The notes under the pieces were generated by a model. It worked only from the letters and a program-made list of their open reading frames with translations, was not told the origin of the DNA and searched no databases. A stretch of 64,000 nt of DNA from assembly GCA_019779905.1 (NCBI GenBank), contig JABAKE010000010.1, positions 80,590-144,589 of the forward strand, written 5' to 3'. A program made the position numbers and the translations under genes. Below, piece after piece: positions 19,840 to 30,673 of the stretch (its first letter is position 1; each line of letters starts with the position of its first letter). Source of the DNA: Modestobacter lapidis. Lineage in GTDB: Bacteria; Actinomycetota; Actinomycetes; Mycobacteriales; Geodermatophilaceae.

Positions 19840-20637
19840 GTGACTGACGCGACGGTCCAGGAGCCCGATGTCGACGACGACCGCGGTGCCGCGGTGGCCG
19901 ATCTGTGGGCGCGCTACGTCGTCGGCCGGGACAGCGCCCTGCGTGACCGGCTGATCCTGCACTACGCCCCCCTGGTGAAGTACGTCGCCGGCCGGGTGGG
20001 CAGCGGCCTGCCCGCGCACGTGGAGCAGGCCGACCTGGTGTCCTACGGCACCTTCGGCCTGATCGACGCGATCACCCGGTTCGAGCCCTCCCGCGAGATC
20101 AAGTTCGAGAGCTATGCGATGGCGCGGATCCGTGGCGCGATCATCGACGAGCTCCGGTCGACCGACTGGATCCCGCGGTCGGTGCGCACCAGGGCGCGGC
20201 TGTTCGAGCGCACGGTCGCGGCGCTGGAGAGCAAGTTCCAGCGGAGCCCGACCGAGGAGGAGATCGCCGACGAGATGGACATGGACGTCGAGGACATCCG
20301 GAAGTTCCTCGGCCAGCTGTCCCTGGTCAACGTCGTCGCGCTCGACGAGCTCCTCGTGGACGACGACGGCTCCGCCCCGCGCCTGGTCGACACGCTCAAG
20401 GACACCAGCGCACTGGACCCGCAGGCGATGGCCGAGCACGGGGAGGCCCGTCAGCTGCTGGCCCGGGCCGTGGAGCAGCTGCCCGACCGGGAGAAGGTCG
20501 TGGTGAGTCTCTACTACTTCGAGGGCCTCACCCTGTCCGAGATCGGCCGGGTGCTGGGCGTCACCGAGAGCCGGATCTGCCAGCTGCACACCAAGGCCGT
20601 CCTGCACCTGCGGACCAAGCTCGCCGACATCGCCTGA
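19840..20637 (+). CDS. whiG: Sigma factor, FliA/WhiG (sigma-28) family
   Basis: 265 aa with regions 2 ([45 protein letters not shown]), 3 ([12 protein letters not shown]) and 4 ([33 protein letters not shown]). WhiG controls sporulation in Streptomyces, while the same family drives flagellar genes in motile actinobacteria; which applies here cannot be told from the window. GTG start with GGAGGAC about 6 nt upstream. Convergent with the M23 gene. Confidence 0.93.
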   Translation: MTDATVQEPDVDDDRGAAVADLWARYVVGRDSALRDRLILHYAPLVKYVAGRVGSGLPAHVEQADLVSYGTFGLIDAITRFEPSREIKFESYAMARIRGAIIDELRSTDWIPRSVRTRARLFERTVAALESKFQRSPTEEEIADEMDMDVEDIRKFLGQLSLVNVVALDELLVDDDGSAPRLVDTLKDTSALDPQAMAEHGEARQLLARAVEQLPDREKVVVSLYYFEGLTLSEIGRVLGVTESRICQLHTKAVLHLRTKLADIA

Positions 20638-20700
20638 GGGAGAGGGGCGACCGGTCGGCGTTCCACGGCCGGCGTTCCCCTGCCAGCGGCACGTCGACCG

Positions 20701-21246
20701 TCAGCCCCACGGCAGCAGCCGCACCCGCGGGACGCGGAGCAGCGACAGTGGATCCAGGTAGCTCTCGCCGCGCCGCAGCCCCCAGTGCAGGCAGGCCTCG
20801 ACCGGGCAGCCGGCGTGGCCCCGGGCGAGCGTGCCCAGGGCCGACCCCCGGGTCACCGACTGCCCCGCGGCGACGGTGGGTTGCACCGGCTCGTACGTCG
20901 TCCGCAGGCCGTCGGCGTGCGCGACGCTCACCACCGGGCGGCCGGCGACCATGCCCGCGAACGAGACCACGCCGGCGCCGGCGGCCAGCACCGGGTCGCC
21001 GGCGGCGCCGAGCAGGTCCACCCCGCGGTGGCCGGCCGCGTAGGGCGTGGGCGGGGCGTCGAACGCGCGGGAGACCGTGGGGGAGCCGGCCAGCGGCCAG
21101 CCCCAGCGGGACGTGGCCGGAGCCAAGGGCTCCGGCGGGGCGGCCGCCGGGGGAGCGGCCCGCGCTGCCGGCCCCGACAGCAGGCCGACGACCAGCGCGA
21201 CGACGAGCACACGGCGGGCGAGCACCCGACCAGCCTGGGCGGACAT
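20701..21246 (-). CDS. Secreted M23 (LytM-type) peptidase family protein
   Basis: 181 aa from ATG 21246. Signal peptide or anchor at residues 1-30 ([20 protein letters not shown]), then an M23 domain with the zinc ligands in HRGVDLLG and CLHWGL. A lone M23 domain beside rpsB is standard in actinobacteria; it probably trims or activates cell-wall hydrolysis. The same frame extends upstream to 21456 but that part overlaps the rpsB leader and has no coding character. Confidence 0.88.
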   Translation of the reverse strand: MSAQAGRVLARRVLVVALVVGLLSGPAARAAPPAAAPPEPLAPATSRWGWPLAGSPTVSRAFDAPPTPYAAGHRGVDLLGAAGDPVLAAGAGVVSFAGMVAGRPVVSVAHADGLRTTYEPVQPTVAAGQSVTRGSALGTLARGHAGCPVEACLHWGLRRGESYLDPLSLLRVPRVRLLPWG

Positions 21247-21308
21247 CGGGCGGCGGGGCCCGGACCCGCCGCCGCTGTGGACCGGTCGCGGGGCTGGGGA
21301 CGACCCGG

Positions 21309-21337
21309 TCGAACCGCCCCCCGGCAGCGCGTATGCT
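21309..21337 (+). promoter_or_regulatory. Candidate rpsB promoter
   Basis: TCGAAC (21309-21314), 17-nt spacer, TATGCT (21332-21337), leaving a ~210-nt leader before rpsB. The leader has a small hairpin GGTCCGCC-TCT-GGCGGATC (21347-21365). The whole 21247-21545 gap is otherwise without genes. Confidence 0.4.
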
Positions 21338-21545
21338 GATCGACGCGGTCCGCCTCTGGCGGATCGACTTCGCGTGTCCTCTCCCCGCTCCAGCAGCGGG
21401 GCGGTCGCCACCTCGGTCCCGTTCCTTGCGGCGGGTCGGTGGCGCGGAACGGACACCAGGGCGGTGCGCCAACCGGCACCCGCGTCAACCGAGGAGCGCG
21501 GTCCGACCCAGGGTCGACCGCGCGCGCACAGAGAGGCGGCGCCAC

Positions 21546-22559
21546 GTGGCAGTCGTCAGCATGAAGAACCTGCTCGACAGCGGGGTCCACTTCGGGCACC
21601 AGACCCGTCGCTGGAACCCGAAGATGAAGCGCTTCATCTTCACCGAGCGCAACGGCATCTACATCATCGACATCCAGCAGACGCTGGGTTACATCGACCA
21701 GGCCTACGAGTTCGTCAAGCAGACCGTGGCCCACGGTGGGTCGATCATGTTCATCGGCACCAAGCGCCAGGCGCAGGAGGCCATCGCCGAGCAGGCCACC
21801 CGCGTCGGCATGCCCTACGTCAACCAGCGCTGGCTGGGCGGCATGCTCACCAACTTCCAGACCGTCTACAAGCGGCTGGCGCGCCTCAAGGAGCTCGAGG
21901 ACCTCGAGCAGACCGGTGCGCTGGTCAGCCTGTCGAAGAAGGAGCAGCTGGTCCTCTCGCGCGAGAAGGCCAAGCTCGAGCGCTCCCTCGGTGGCATCCG
22001 CGACATGCAGAAGGTGCCCAGCGCCGTCTGGATCGTCGACACCAAGAAGGAGCACATCGCCGTCGGCGAGGCCCGCAAGCTGGGCATCCCCGTCGTCGCG
22101 ATCCTCGACACCAACTGCGACCCCGACGAGGTCGACTACAAGATCCCGGGCAACGACGACGCCATCCGCAGCGCCGGCCTGCTCACCCGGGTGATCGCCG
22201 ACGCCGTGGCCGACGGCCTGATGGCCCGCTCCGCGGCCCAGGCCAACGCGGGCCGGAGCGAGGACGGCGCCGAGGCGCCGGCCATCGGTGGTGGCGAGCC
22301 GCTGGCCGACTGGGAGCGGGAGCTCCTGACCGGCCAGCAGGGCGAGGCCGCCGCACCGGCCGAGCCCACCGCACCGGCCGAGCCGGCCGAGCCCGCCGCA
22401 CCGGCCGAGGCCGCCGCGCCGGCCGAGGCCGCCGCGACCCCGCTGCCGGAGACCCCGGCCGAGCCCCCGACGGTCACCGCGACCGAGGTCGCCCCCGTCG
22501 AGGGCGTTCCCGCCACCGGCGACACCGCCACCGGCACGCAGAACGCCCAGAACGGCTGA
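21546..22559 (+). CDS. rpsB: 30S ribosomal protein S2 with long acidic tail
   Basis: 337 aa from GTG 21546 ([19 protein letters not shown]), with AGAGAGGCGG upstream. The upstream frame is open but non-coding. The S2 core ([48 protein letters not shown]) ends near residue 235. A ~75-residue tail of repeated APAEPA-type units follows, an actinobacterial extension. First gene of rpsB-tsf. Confidence 0.97.
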   Translation: MAVVSMKNLLDSGVHFGHQTRRWNPKMKRFIFTERNGIYIIDIQQTLGYIDQAYEFVKQTVAHGGSIMFIGTKRQAQEAIAEQATRVGMPYVNQRWLGGMLTNFQTVYKRLARLKELEDLEQTGALVSLSKKEQLVLSREKAKLERSLGGIRDMQKVPSAVWIVDTKKEHIAVGEARKLGIPVVAILDTNCDPDEVDYKIPGNDDAIRSAGLLTRVIADAVADGLMARSAAQANAGRSEDGAEAPAIGGGEPLADWERELLTGQQGEAAAPAEPTAPAEPAEPAAPAEAAAPAEAAATPLPETPAEPPTVTATEVAPVEGVPATGDTATGTQNAQNG

Positions 22560-22561
22560 GT

Positions 22562-22619
22562 AAGGACCCCCTCGCCCCCCACCGCTCGCGAGCTCGCGGC
22601 GGGCCCCTGCGAAGGGGCC
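22562..22619 (+). repeat. Dispersed hairpin repeat, copy C
   Basis: Two bases after the rpsB stop. AAGGACCCCCTCGCC to GGGCCCCTGCGAAGGGGCC with central CGCTCGCGAGCTCGCGG. It may attenuate transcription between rpsB and tsf. Confidence 0.8.
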
Positions 22620-22677
22620 GCCGCGAGTACGTCGCGGAGCCGTGAGTCCCGAACTCCACCAGACCAGAGGAAGTGAC

Positions 22678-23493
22678 ATGCCCGCGTTCACCGCAGCCGA
22701 CGTCAAGCGTCTCCGCGACGCCACCGGCGCCGGCATGATGGACTGCAAGAAGGCCCTCACCGAGGCCGACGGCGACTACGACAAGGCCGTCGAGTTCCTG
22801 CGGGTCAAGGGCGCCAAGGACGTCGGCAAGCGCCTGGAGCGCTCGACCACCAACGGGGTGGTCGTCAGCCGCGACGGCGCCCTGCTGGAGCTGGACTGCG
22901 AGACCGACTTCGTCGCCAAGAACGCCGACTTCGTCAAGCTCGCCGACCGGCTGCTCGACGTCGCCCTGGCGCAGAAGCCGGCCGACGCCGCCGGCCTGCT
23001 GGCCACCGAGGTCGACGGCCAGACCGTCGCCGCGCTGATCGAGTCCGAGTCGGCCCGCATCGGCGAGAAGCTGGTGCTGTCCCGCTTCGTCGCCTTCGAC
23101 GGCGCGACCGCGATCTACCTGCACAAGCGCGCCACCGACCTGCCCCCGGCGATCGGGGTGGCCGTGCAGTACTCCGGTGGCAGCGAGGAGGCCGCGCGCA
23201 GCCTGGCGATGCACATCGCCGCCGCCCGCCCGCGGTACCTCACCCGTGAGGAGGTCCCGGCCGAGGCGGTCGAGACCGAGCGTCGCGTCGCCGAGCAGAC
23301 GGCCAAGGAGGAGGGCAAGCCCGAGCAGGCGATCAGCAAGATCGTCGAGGGTCGGGTCAACGCCTACTACAAGGACTTCGTCCTCCTCGAGCAGCCCTCG
23401 ATCACCGAGCCCAAGCGCACGGTGAAGCAGGTCATCGCCGAGCAGGGGCTGACCGTCGACCGGTTCGCCCGGTTCGAGGTCGGCCAGAACTGA
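22678..23493 (+). CDS. tsf: Elongation factor Ts
   Basis: Nucleotide exchange factor for EF-Tu. 271 aa from ATG 22678, with AGAGGAAG upstream. UBA-like N-terminus ([24 protein letters not shown]) and dimerisation core ([31 protein letters not shown]) are full length. Confidence 0.97.
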   Translation: MPAFTAADVKRLRDATGAGMMDCKKALTEADGDYDKAVEFLRVKGAKDVGKRLERSTTNGVVVSRDGALLELDCETDFVAKNADFVKLADRLLDVALAQKPADAAGLLATEVDGQTVAALIESESARIGEKLVLSRFVAFDGATAIYLHKRATDLPPAIGVAVQYSGGSEEAARSLAMHIAAARPRYLTREEVPAEAVETERRVAEQTAKEEGKPEQAISKIVEGRVNAYYKDFVLLEQPSITEPKRTVKQVIAEQGLTVDRFARFEVGQN

Positions 23494-23496
23494 AGA

Positions 23497-23553
23497 AGGA
23501 CCCCCTTCCTCCCCCCGCCTCGCAGGCTCGGCGTGGGTCCCGGGAAGGGGGCC
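23497..23553 (+). repeat. Dispersed hairpin repeat, copy D
   Basis: Three bases after the tsf stop. AAGGACCCCCTTCC pairs with GGGAAGGGGGCC around CGCCTCGCAGGCTCGGCG. Confidence 0.75.
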
Positions 23554-23570
23554 GTTCCAGCACGTCACCG

Positions 23571-23601
23571 CCGGCCCCGTTCCCGTCAGGGACGGGGCCG
23601 G
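23571..23601 (+). terminator. Terminator-like hairpin after tsf
   Basis: CCGGCCCCG/CGGGGCCGG (9 bp) plus TCCC/GGGA with a GTCA loop and one bulged T. Together with repeat copy D it closes the rpsB-tsf operon. No T-run. Confidence 0.7.
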
Positions 23602-23686
23602 TGGGCTGTCCGGACCCAGGCCGACCCGCCCGCTGCGGCTCCATGCGGCAGGATCGACGCAGACGACACCGACCCGAGGGACCGAT

Positions 23687-24475
23687 GTGACCGACACCCG
23701 TACCGCCATCAACCCGGAGGGGCTGACGTCCGCACCCACCGCCTTCGCGCCCCCGGACGGCCAGGGCTACTCCCGGGTGCTGCTCAAGCTCTCCGGTGAG
23801 GCCTTCGGCGGCGGCAAGGTCGGGCTGGACTCGGACATCGTCCGCAACATCGCCGAGCAGCTGGCCGCCGTCGTCCACGCCGGCACGCAGGTCGCCGTCG
23901 TCGTCGGTGGCGGCAACTTCTTCCGCGGCGCCGAGCTGTCGCAGGCAGGCATGGACCGCCGGCACGCCGACTACATGGGCATGCTCGGCACGGTCATGAA
24001 CTGTGTGGCGCTGCAGGATTTCTGCGAGCAGGTGGGCCTGGAGACCCGGGTGCAGACGGCGATCACCATGGGGCAGGTCGCCGAGCCCTACATCCCCCGC
24101 AAGGCCGTCCGGCACCTGGAGAAGGGGCGCCTGGTCATCTTCGGCGCCGGTGCCGGCATGCCGTACTTCTCCACCGACACCGTCGCCGCCCAGCGCGCCC
24201 TGGAGATCGGCTGCCAGGTGCTGCTCATGGCCAAGAATGGGGTGGACGGCGTCTACGACGACGACCCGCGGACCAACTCCGCGGCCACCATGTACCACGA
24301 CCTCGACTACGGCACCGTGCTCGCCAAGCAGCTCAAGGTGGCCGACGCCACGGCCATCAGCCTCTGCATGGACAACCAGATGCCGATCGTCGTGTTCAAC
24401 CTGTTGCGCGACGGCAACATCGCCCGGGCGGTCGCGGGTGAGAAGATCGGCACGCTGATCAGCCAGCCGGTCTGA
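23687..24475 (+). CDS. pyrH: UMP kinase
   Basis: Hexameric amino-acid-kinase-fold enzyme making UDP. 262 aa; [42 protein letters not shown] and [13 protein letters not shown] are diagnostic. About 25 N-terminal residues exceed the family minimum; GTG 23687 is the only reasonable start. Confidence 0.96.
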   Translation: MTDTRTAINPEGLTSAPTAFAPPDGQGYSRVLLKLSGEAFGGGKVGLDSDIVRNIAEQLAAVVHAGTQVAVVVGGGNFFRGAELSQAGMDRRHADYMGMLGTVMNCVALQDFCEQVGLETRVQTAITMGQVAEPYIPRKAVRHLEKGRLVIFGAGAGMPYFSTDTVAAQRALEIGCQVLLMAKNGVDGVYDDDPRTNSAATMYHDLDYGTVLAKQLKVADATAISLCMDNQMPIVVFNLLRDGNIARAVAGEKIGTLISQPV

Positions 24476-24493
24476 CGACCGGCTCCGCTCGCA

Positions 24494-24530
24494 CGGTGCG
24501 GGCGACGCTCGCCGGACGTCGCCCGCACCG
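24494..24530 (+). terminator. Intrinsic terminator between pyrH and frr
   Basis: Perfect 14-bp stem CGGTGCGGGCGACG with its complement around a 9-nt loop. No U-tract, as usual in high-GC actinobacteria. Confidence 0.75.
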
Positions 24531-24592
24531 CCCCGCACCGTCACCACCCGCCGGCCAGCGCGGCAGCACCTGCCGCAGGAAGTGAGAGCCCC

Positions 24593-25150
24593 GTGATCGA
24601 CGACACCCTGCTCGACGCCGAGGAGCGGATGGACAAGGCCCTGTCGGTCGCCCGCGAGGACCTTGGCTCCGTCCGCACCGGCCGCGCCACCCCATCGATG
24701 TTCAACAAGATCGTCGTCGACTACTACGGCGCCTACACCCCGGTGCCGCAGATGGCCTCGATCACCGTGCCGGAGGCGCGGATGGCGGTCATCAAGCCCT
24801 ACGACGCCAGTCAGCTGCAGGCCATCGAGCGGGCCATCCGCGACTCGGATCTGGGCGTCAACCCGACCAACGACGGCACGCTGATCCGGGTGGTGTTCCC
24901 GCAGCTGACCGAGGAGCGCCGCCGTGATCTGGTCAAGGTGGCCCGCGCCAAGGGCGAGGACGCCAAGGTCGCCATCCGCAACGTGCGGCGCCGGTCGAAG
25001 GAAGAGCTCGACCGCATCGCCAAGGACGGCGAGGCCGGTGAGGACGACGTGCGCCGCGCGGAAAAGGAGCTCGACGACCTCACCTCGGCCCACGTGGCCA
25101 GCATCGACGAGGCGATGAAGAACAAGGAAGCCGAGCTGCTGGACGTCTGA
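24593..25150 (+). CDS. frr: Ribosome recycling factor
   Basis: 185 aa, standard length. [35 protein letters not shown] and the helical arm [20 protein letters not shown] are clear. Splits post-termination ribosomes with EF-G. GTG start with GGAAGTGAGAG upstream. Confidence 0.97.
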   Translation: MIDDTLLDAEERMDKALSVAREDLGSVRTGRATPSMFNKIVVDYYGAYTPVPQMASITVPEARMAVIKPYDASQLQAIERAIRDSDLGVNPTNDGTLIRVVFPQLTEERRRDLVKVARAKGEDAKVAIRNVRRRSKEELDRIAKDGEAGEDDVRRAEKELDDLTSAHVASIDEAMKNKEAELLDV

Positions 25151-25169
25151 GCCGACGCGCCGCAGCACG

Positions 25170-26327
25170 ATGGCCCGCCACCCGTCCCGCCCCGAGCCCA
25201 ACGGCCCGGGTACCGAGCCTGCCCTCGGCCTGAGGGGCCTGGTCCCCGGCCTCGACCGGGACGACGACCGGCCGGCTCCCCAGGAGCATGCTCCGCGGCG
25301 GCCGCGGCCCGGTCCCGCCCACCGTCGGGCCGACACCGGCCCGGTGCGGCAGGTGCAGCCACCGCCGGTGCCTCGCCGTTCCGGGGCCTCCCCGGCCCGG
25401 CCGGCCGATGGCGGCGGAGCCGAGGAGCCACCGGCGACCGCGCTGCCCGACGCGCTGGGGGCCGAGGCGACCGGCGAGACGCCGCACGAGACGCCCAGTG
25501 GCGCTCCGGCACCGGCCAGCGGACGGGCCGGCCGGAACATGGCCGCCGCCGTCGGCGTCGGCGTCGGCCTGGCTGTGGTCCTCCTCGCGTCCCTGCTGGT
25601 CTGGCGGCCGGCGTTCCTGCTCGTCCTCACCATCGCGGTGCTGATCAGCGTGGTCGAGCTCAGCCGTGCCCTCGAGGACGGCGGGCACCGCCCGGCGCTC
25701 CCGCCGCTGCTGATCGGCTCGCTGGCGATCGTGGCGCTGGCCTGGACCCGGGGCCCCACCGGCCTGGTGGTGGCGTTCTTGCTGACCGTCTTCGCCGTCC
25801 TGCTCTGGCGGCTCGGCGACGGCCCGGTCGGCTACCTGCGCGATGCCTCCGCCGCGGTCCTCGTGGCGCTCTACGTGCCGCTGCTGGCCGGCTTCGCGGT
25901 GCTGCTGCTGGTCCCTGACGACGGCGCCGCCCGGGTGCTGGCCTTCATCGTCACCGTGGTCGGCAGCGACATCGGCGGCTTCGCGGCCGGTGTGCTCTTC
26001 GGAAAGCATCCTCTCGCGCGGACGGTGAGCCCCAAGAAGTCCTGGGAGGGGCTGGCCGGCTCGGTCGCGGCGTGCGTGCTCATCGGCACCCTGTTCGTCA
26101 CCCTCGCATTCTCCGGGCCCTGGTGGGGTGGGGTGCTGTTCGGGATAGCGATCGCCCTCACCTCGACGCTGGGCGACCTGGGCGAGTCGCTGATCAAGCG
26201 CGACCTCGGGATCAAGGACATGGGGGCGCTGCTGCCCGGCCACGGTGGGCTGATGGACCGGATGGACTCGCTGCTGCCCTCGGCCGCCGTCGCCTACCTG
26301 CTGCTGTCGGTCGTCGCCCCGGTGTGA
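25170..26327 (+). CDS. cdsA: Phosphatidate cytidylyltransferase with long N-terminal extension
   Basis: Makes CDP-diacylglycerol for phospholipid synthesis. 385 aa: the first ~120 residues are a Pro/Arg-rich hydrophilic region, then about eight membrane segments from residue 125. The CDS signature is near the end (SDIGGFAAGVLFG, SPKKSWEGLAGS, KDMGALLPGHGGLMDRMDS). Only 19 nt after frr. The disordered N-terminus is longer than in most homologues. Confidence 0.93.
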   Translation: MARHPSRPEPNGPGTEPALGLRGLVPGLDRDDDRPAPQEHAPRRPRPGPAHRRADTGPVRQVQPPPVPRRSGASPARPADGGGAEEPPATALPDALGAEATGETPHETPSGAPAPASGRAGRNMAAAVGVGVGLAVVLLASLLVWRPAFLLVLTIAVLISVVELSRALEDGGHRPALPPLLIGSLAIVALAWTRGPTGLVVAFLLTVFAVLLWRLGDGPVGYLRDASAAVLVALYVPLLAGFAVLLLVPDDGAARVLAFIVTVVGSDIGGFAAGVLFGKHPLARTVSPKKSWEGLAGSVAACVLIGTLFVTLAFSGPWWGGVLFGIAIALTSTLGDLGESLIKRDLGIKDMGALLPGHGGLMDRMDSLLPSAAVAYLLLSVVAPV

Positions 26328-26424
26328 GGGCGACGGGCCGTCGACGCGCACCTGCTCCGGCCGACGACGGTGAACCCCCGCCGGGCCGGCTCGTCGGCCG
26401 GGTTCCCGCCGGCGCCGTGGCAGC

Positions 26425-27096
26425 ATGCTCCCGGTGCCGAACGAGGAACCTCCCGGACCGACCGAGTGGGGGAAATCCGTCGGGGTGGGCCCGTGGCCGG
26501 GTCCGTGGCCGGCGGATGCTCGTCTCGACCCGGAACTGCTGGCCGGTGGCGACCGGCGCAACGTCGTCGACCGCTACCGCTACTGGACGCTCGAGGCGAT
26601 CGTCGCCGACCTCGACCGGCGCCGGCATCCGTTCCACGTCGCCATCGAGAACTTCGGGCACGACATGAACATCGGCACGGTCGTGCGTACCGCCAACGCC
26701 TTCCTCGCTGCCGAGGTGCACGTCGTGGGCCGTCAGCGCTGGAACCGGCGTGGGGCAATGGTCACCGACCGCTACCAGCACCTGCGCCACCACCCGACGG
26801 TCGCCGACCTGCTGCGCTTCGCGGCCTCGACCGACCTGGCCGTCGTGGCGGTCGACAACGGGCCCGGTGCCGTTCCGCTGGAGACCGTCGACCTGCCCCG
26901 GCGCTGCGTCCTGCTCTTCGGCGAGGAAGGGCCCGGGCTGACGCCGGAGGCCCGGGCGGGGGCCGCGCTCACCGTCTCGATCGCGCAGTTCGGCTCGACC
27001 CGGTCGCTCAACGCCGGCGTCGCTGCCGGGATCGCCATGCACGGCTGGGTCCGGCAACACGCGGACCTGTCCGGCCACTCCAGTAACGAAGTGTGA
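26425..27096 (+). CDS. SpoU/TrmH-family RNA 2'-O-methyltransferase
   Basis: 223 aa. SPOUT motifs: NIGTVVRTANAF (motif 1), LLFGEEGPGLTPEA (motif 2) and GSTRSLNAGVAAGIAMHGW (motif 3). The RNA substrate, tRNA or rRNA, cannot be assigned. ATG 26425; GTG 26434 is possible. The N-terminus contains a short Pro/Trp-rich WPGPWPAD segment. Confidence 0.88.
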   Translation: MLPVPNEEPPGPTEWGKSVGVGPWPGPWPADARLDPELLAGGDRRNVVDRYRYWTLEAIVADLDRRRHPFHVAIENFGHDMNIGTVVRTANAFLAAEVHVVGRQRWNRRGAMVTDRYQHLRHHPTVADLLRFAASTDLAVVAVDNGPGAVPLETVDLPRRCVLLFGEEGPGLTPEARAGAALTVSIAQFGSTRSLNAGVAAGIAMHGWVRQHADLSGHSSNEV

Positions 27097-27245
27097 CGAC
27101 GCGCCCGGCGCGGGTTGGCCATTCTCCCCGGCGTCGCCTGCCCGGCGGACCCGCCGGCGAGGGGCAGCATGGCCCGTTGGTTCCGGCTTCCTGAGTACCG
27201 GCCACGGACGTGGCCGGCCGGACGACCGCCGGGGGAGGAGCGCTC

Positions 27246-28670
27246 GTGGACACCGGTCGACCGCGGGACGTCGTTCCTCCGCCTGCCGCGCCCGGCGCTC
27301 CGGGCGCGGATGCCGCCGACCCCAGCTGGGACGCCGCCTGGCTGCCCGAGTGGCTGGCGTCGGAGGATGACGAGCTCCAGCCCGACGAGGCTGGGCCCGA
27401 GGAAGCCGGGCCCGACGAGGCTGAGCCCGAGGAGCCTGGGGACGACGGATCTCCGGAACCGACCGGCGGCGCCGCGGACGGCGACGCGGTCGAGCCGCTG
27501 GACGTCGACGCGGCCGCGGCCGAGGGCGCGGAGGACGGAGAGCTCCGGGATGCCGAGGGCGACGACGGTGCTGACGACGGGCCCGCGGACACCGGCGTCG
27601 TCGCCGCGGCAGCCGCCGGACCTGCCCAGACGGCGGTCCCGGCCCTGGAGCCCGCGGTCACCGATGCGGCTGCGGTCGTCGACGACGAGCAGGCGGAGGA
27701 CGACGTCGACGAGGGCGCGGGACCCGACGCCCGGGATCCCGTCGGGTCCGTCGACCAGGAACCCGTCCTGAGCCCTGCCGGCGTGCGTCCCCGGTGGCGG
27801 GCCCGGATGCTCGTGCCGCTGGTCCTGGTCGTCGTCGGCGCGGGAGTCGCGGTGTTCACGTCGTCCGGTGTCGCCGACCGCGAGGCCCCGGCCGTCGCAG
27901 CAGCCGAGCGGGAGACCCCTGCCGCGACGACCCCCTCGGCGCGCGCCGGTGGAGCGGGCCGGGGCGCCGACGGTGCCGCCGTCCCGAGCCCCCCTGCCGT
28001 GCCGACCGCGGTTCCGGCCGCCGAGCCGTCGGTCGCGCGGGTGACCGGGCCGCTGGCCGCGCCCGCCGCCAGCGGCACGACCCTTGGCGACGCGGCCGGG
28101 CGGCCGGTGGTGGCACGACCGGTGACCGCCGTGCGGGCGCCCGTGCCCCCCGTCGCCCCGGTGAAGACCGCCGCTCCGGTCGGCGCGCCCTCGACCGGAG
28201 CGACGCCGGGCGCCCCGGTCATGATGGCCCCGCCCGCGGGAACGCCGACGCCCGGTGCCCCGCCGATCGGGACGCCGATCCCCACGACGCCGATGCCCAC
28301 GACGCCGCCCACCGCGACGCCGCCGCCCACCGCGACGCAGCCGCCCACGGCGACGACGACGCCCGACACCAACGATCCGGCGGAGCCGACGCCGACGACG
28401 CCCGACCCCAACGATCCGGCCGAGCCGACGCCGACGGCACCGCCCGACCCGAGCGATCCGGTGGAGCCGAGTGATCCGGCGAAGCCGACGCCGACGACGC
28501 CGCCCGACCCGAGCGATCCGGCGGAGCCGAGCGATCCGGCAGAGCCGAGTGATCCGGCGGAGCCGACGCCGACCGCCCCGCCGACCGGCACGGCGCCGCC
28601 CACCGCGACGTCGGCACCGACCCCTCCGGTCGAGCTGCCGCCGCTTGCGAGCGCCGCCCGGCCCTACTGA
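27246..28670 (+). CDS. Single-pass membrane protein with acidic N-terminus and Pro/Thr-rich tail
   Basis: 474 aa, no recognised family. GTG 27246 with GGGGGAGGAG just upstream. Residues 1-190 are very acidic and Ala/Glu/Asp-rich, including DEAGPEE units. One membrane helix lies at about 195-215 ([20 protein letters not shown]). The rest is Ala/Pro/Thr-rich and ends in degenerate SDPAEP and TPTTPPDP units. This architecture suits a cytoplasmic acidic domain with a wall-spanning extracellular stalk. Internal repeats could vary in number between strains. Confidence 0.7.
   Translation: MDTGRPRDVVPPPAAPGAPGADAADPSWDAAWLPEWLASEDDELQPDEAGPEEAGPDEAEPEEPGDDGSPEPTGGAADGDAVEPLDVDAAAAEGAEDGELRDAEGDDGADDGPADTGVVAAAAAGPAQTAVPALEPAVTDAAAVVDDEQAEDDVDEGAGPDARDPVGSVDQEPVLSPAGVRPRWRARMLVPLVLVVVGAGVAVFTSSGVADREAPAVAAAERETPAATTPSARAGGAGRGADGAAVPSPPAVPTAVPAAEPSVARVTGPLAAPAASGTTLGDAAGRPVVARPVTAVRAPVPPVAPVKTAAPVGAPSTGATPGAPVMMAPPAGTPTPGAPPIGTPIPTTPMPTTPPTATPPPTATQPPTATTTPDTNDPAEPTPTTPDPNDPAEPTPTAPPDPSDPVEPSDPAKPTPTTPPDPSDPAEPSDPAEPSDPAEPTPTAPPTGTAPPTATSAPTPPVELPPLASAARPY
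28380..28575 (+). repeat. Degenerate 18-bp coding repeats (SDPAEP)
   Basis: Repeated GAGCGATCCGGCGGAGCC-type units, interspersed with ACGCCGACG units, within the tail of the preceding membrane protein. At least six SDP/NDP-x-EP units are readable. Confidence 0.75.
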
Positions 28671-28746
28671 CCCCACCGGCCGGGGAGCCATCTCACCCTC
28701 ACCGACGGGCCCCGGGCCGCCGGGCAGTGGGACCATGGAACACGCT

Positions 28747-29940
28747 ATGACTGCCCTGCCTCTCGTCTTCGACGCCCCGCGGCGTACCAAGCCGCCCCGC
28801 CACCTCGCCGATCTGACCCGCGAGGAGGCCCGCGCCGCCGCGGTCGACCTGGGGCAGCCGGCTTTCCGCGCCGACCAGCTGGTGCGGCACTACTACGCCG
28901 GGGTCACCGACCCGGCGCAGATGACCGACCTCCCGGCCGCGGTCCGCGAGGACCTCACCGCGGCGCTGCTGCCCGGCCTGCTGACCCCGGTCCGGCACCA
29001 GTCCGCCGACGGTGGACGCACCCGCAAGACCCTGTGGCGGCTGCACGATGGCGCGCTGGTCGAGAGCGTGCTCATGCGCTACCCCGAGCGGGCCACGGTC
29101 TGCATCTCGAGCCAGGCCGGCTGCGGGATGGCGTGCCCGTTCTGTGCGACCGGGCAGAGCGGGCTCACCCGCAACCTCTCCGCGGCCGAGATCATCGGTC
29201 AGGCCGTGGCCGCCGCGGCCGCCATGGCGAACGGGGAGATCCATGGGGGGCCGGGGCGGCTGTCCAACGTCGTCTTCATGGGCATGGGCGAGCCGCTGGC
29301 GAACTACCCCCGCGTCCGCAAGACCCTCGATGCGCTGCTCACGCCGGCCCCGCACGGGCTCGGGCTGTCCCAGCGCGCGGTGACCGTCTCCACGGTCGGC
29401 CTGGTGCCCTCGATCCGCCGGCTCACCGAGGAGGGGCTCAACGTGACCCTCGCGGTGAGCCTGCACGCCCCCGACGACGAGCTGCGCGACACCCTGGTGC
29501 CGATCAACACTCGCTGGAAGGTCGCCGAGGTGCTCGGCGCCGCCGACGACTACGCGCGGCGCACCGGTCGCCGGTACTCGGTCGAGTACGCGCTGATCCG
29601 CGACGTCAACGACCAGCCGTTCCGCGCCGACCTGCTCGGGAAGCTGCTGTCCTCGCGGCTGGCGCACGTCAACCTCATCCCGCTGAACCCGACCCCGGGC
29701 AGCCCCTGGGACGCCAGCCCGCTGCCCGCGCAGCGCGAGTTCGTCGCCCGGCTCCGGGCGGCCGGCGTGCCGACGACGGTCCGCGACACCCGCGGATCGG
29801 ACATCGACGGCGCCTGCGGGCAGCTCGCCGCCGCCGACCAGGTGGACGGCGTCCCCAGCGTCGCCCTCGCGACCCCCTCGATCCCGCAGCCACCCGTCGA
29901 GGAGTCCGTGGCCCTGGGCGCCGACCCCGACGAGGCATGA
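28747..29940 (+). CDS. rlmN: 23S rRNA/tRNA adenine-C2 methyltransferase RlmN
   Basis: Radical-SAM enzyme methylating A2503 of 23S rRNA and A37 of tRNA. 397 aa; the CxxxCxxC cluster is in [19 protein letters not shown], the methylated-Cys region in DIDGACGQL, and GMGEPLANY and VSLHAPDD are also present. ATG 28747 ([11 protein letters not shown]) chosen; ATG 28735 adds four residues. The last ~30 residues are an extra tail. Overlaps the next gene (ATGA). Confidence 0.95.
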   Translation: MTALPLVFDAPRRTKPPRHLADLTREEARAAAVDLGQPAFRADQLVRHYYAGVTDPAQMTDLPAAVREDLTAALLPGLLTPVRHQSADGGRTRKTLWRLHDGALVESVLMRYPERATVCISSQAGCGMACPFCATGQSGLTRNLSAAEIIGQAVAAAAAMANGEIHGGPGRLSNVVFMGMGEPLANYPRVRKTLDALLTPAPHGLGLSQRAVTVSTVGLVPSIRRLTEEGLNVTLAVSLHAPDDELRDTLVPINTRWKVAEVLGAADDYARRTGRRYSVEYALIRDVNDQPFRADLLGKLLSSRLAHVNLIPLNPTPGSPWDASPLPAQREFVARLRAAGVPTTVRDTRGSDIDGACGQLAAADQVDGVPSVALATPSIPQPPVEESVALGADPDEA

Positions 29941-30671
29941 CCGCACCGGGCACCGCGGGTGGGCATCCGGGACAGGCCGAGGCGCACACCCACACCCACT
30001 CCGACGTCGCCGGGGGATGGCTGCGCGCCGCCGTCTTCGGGGCGATGGACGGCCTGGTGACCAACACCGCGCTGGTGGCCGGGGTGGCCGGGGGCGGGGT
30101 CAGCGCGCACGCCGTCGTCCTGTCCGGGGTTGCCGGTCTCGCCGCCGGGGCGATCTCCATGGCGCTGGGTGAGTACACGTCGGTCACCACGCAGAACGAG
30201 CAGCTGGACCTCGAGGTCGCGAAGGAGCGCCACGAGCTGACGACCAACCCCGTCGGTGAACAGCGGGAGCTGGCCGAGCTGTGGGAGGCCCGGGGGCTCG
30301 AGGCCCCGCTGGCCGCGGCGGTCGCCGAGCAGCTGTCCCGCGACCCGGAGCAGGCGCTGCGGGTGCACGCGGTGAACGAGCTGGGCCTCGACCCCGAGGA
30401 GAAGCCGTCGCCGATGACGGCGGCGGTCTCCTCGTTCCTGTGCTTCGCCGTCGGCGCGGTGATCCCGCTGCTGCCGTTCCTGCTCGGGGCGCCGGTGCTG
30501 TGGCTCGCACTGCTGTGCGGCGGGATCGGTCTGGTCGCGGCCGGCGCGATCTCCGCGCGCTTCACCGCGCGGCCCTGGTGGCAGGCCGGCCTGCGCCAGC
30601 TGCTGTTCGGCGCCGTGGCGGCCGCGGTGACCTACCTGATCGGTCTGGCGATCGGATCCGGCATCGGCTGA
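29937..30671 (+). CDS. VIT1/CCC1-type iron/manganese transporter
   Basis: 244 aa. A His-rich N-terminus (HTHTHSD) precedes the VIT signature [22 protein letters not shown]; a second helix ([13 protein letters not shown]), a charged cytoplasmic metal-binding region (residues ~85-155) and three C-terminal membrane helices follow. Likely exports Fe2+ or Mn2+ from the cytoplasm. Translationally coupled to rlmN, convergent with the LAxTG gene. Confidence 0.87.
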   Translation: MTAPGTAGGHPGQAEAHTHTHSDVAGGWLRAAVFGAMDGLVTNTALVAGVAGGGVSAHAVVLSGVAGLAAGAISMALGEYTSVTTQNEQLDLEVAKERHELTTNPVGEQRELAELWEARGLEAPLAAAVAEQLSRDPEQALRVHAVNELGLDPEEKPSPMTAAVSSFLCFAVGAVIPLLPFLLGAPVLWLALLCGGIGLVAAGAISARFTARPWWQAGLRQLLFGAVAAAVTYLIGLAIGSGIG

Positions 30672-30673
30672 GC

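Noticed and set aside
20748..21545. N-terminal extension of S2 by about 266 codons
   Set aside because: The frame is open but lacks S2 homology and overlaps the M23 gene; GTG 21546 has a good ribosome site and the conserved N-terminus.
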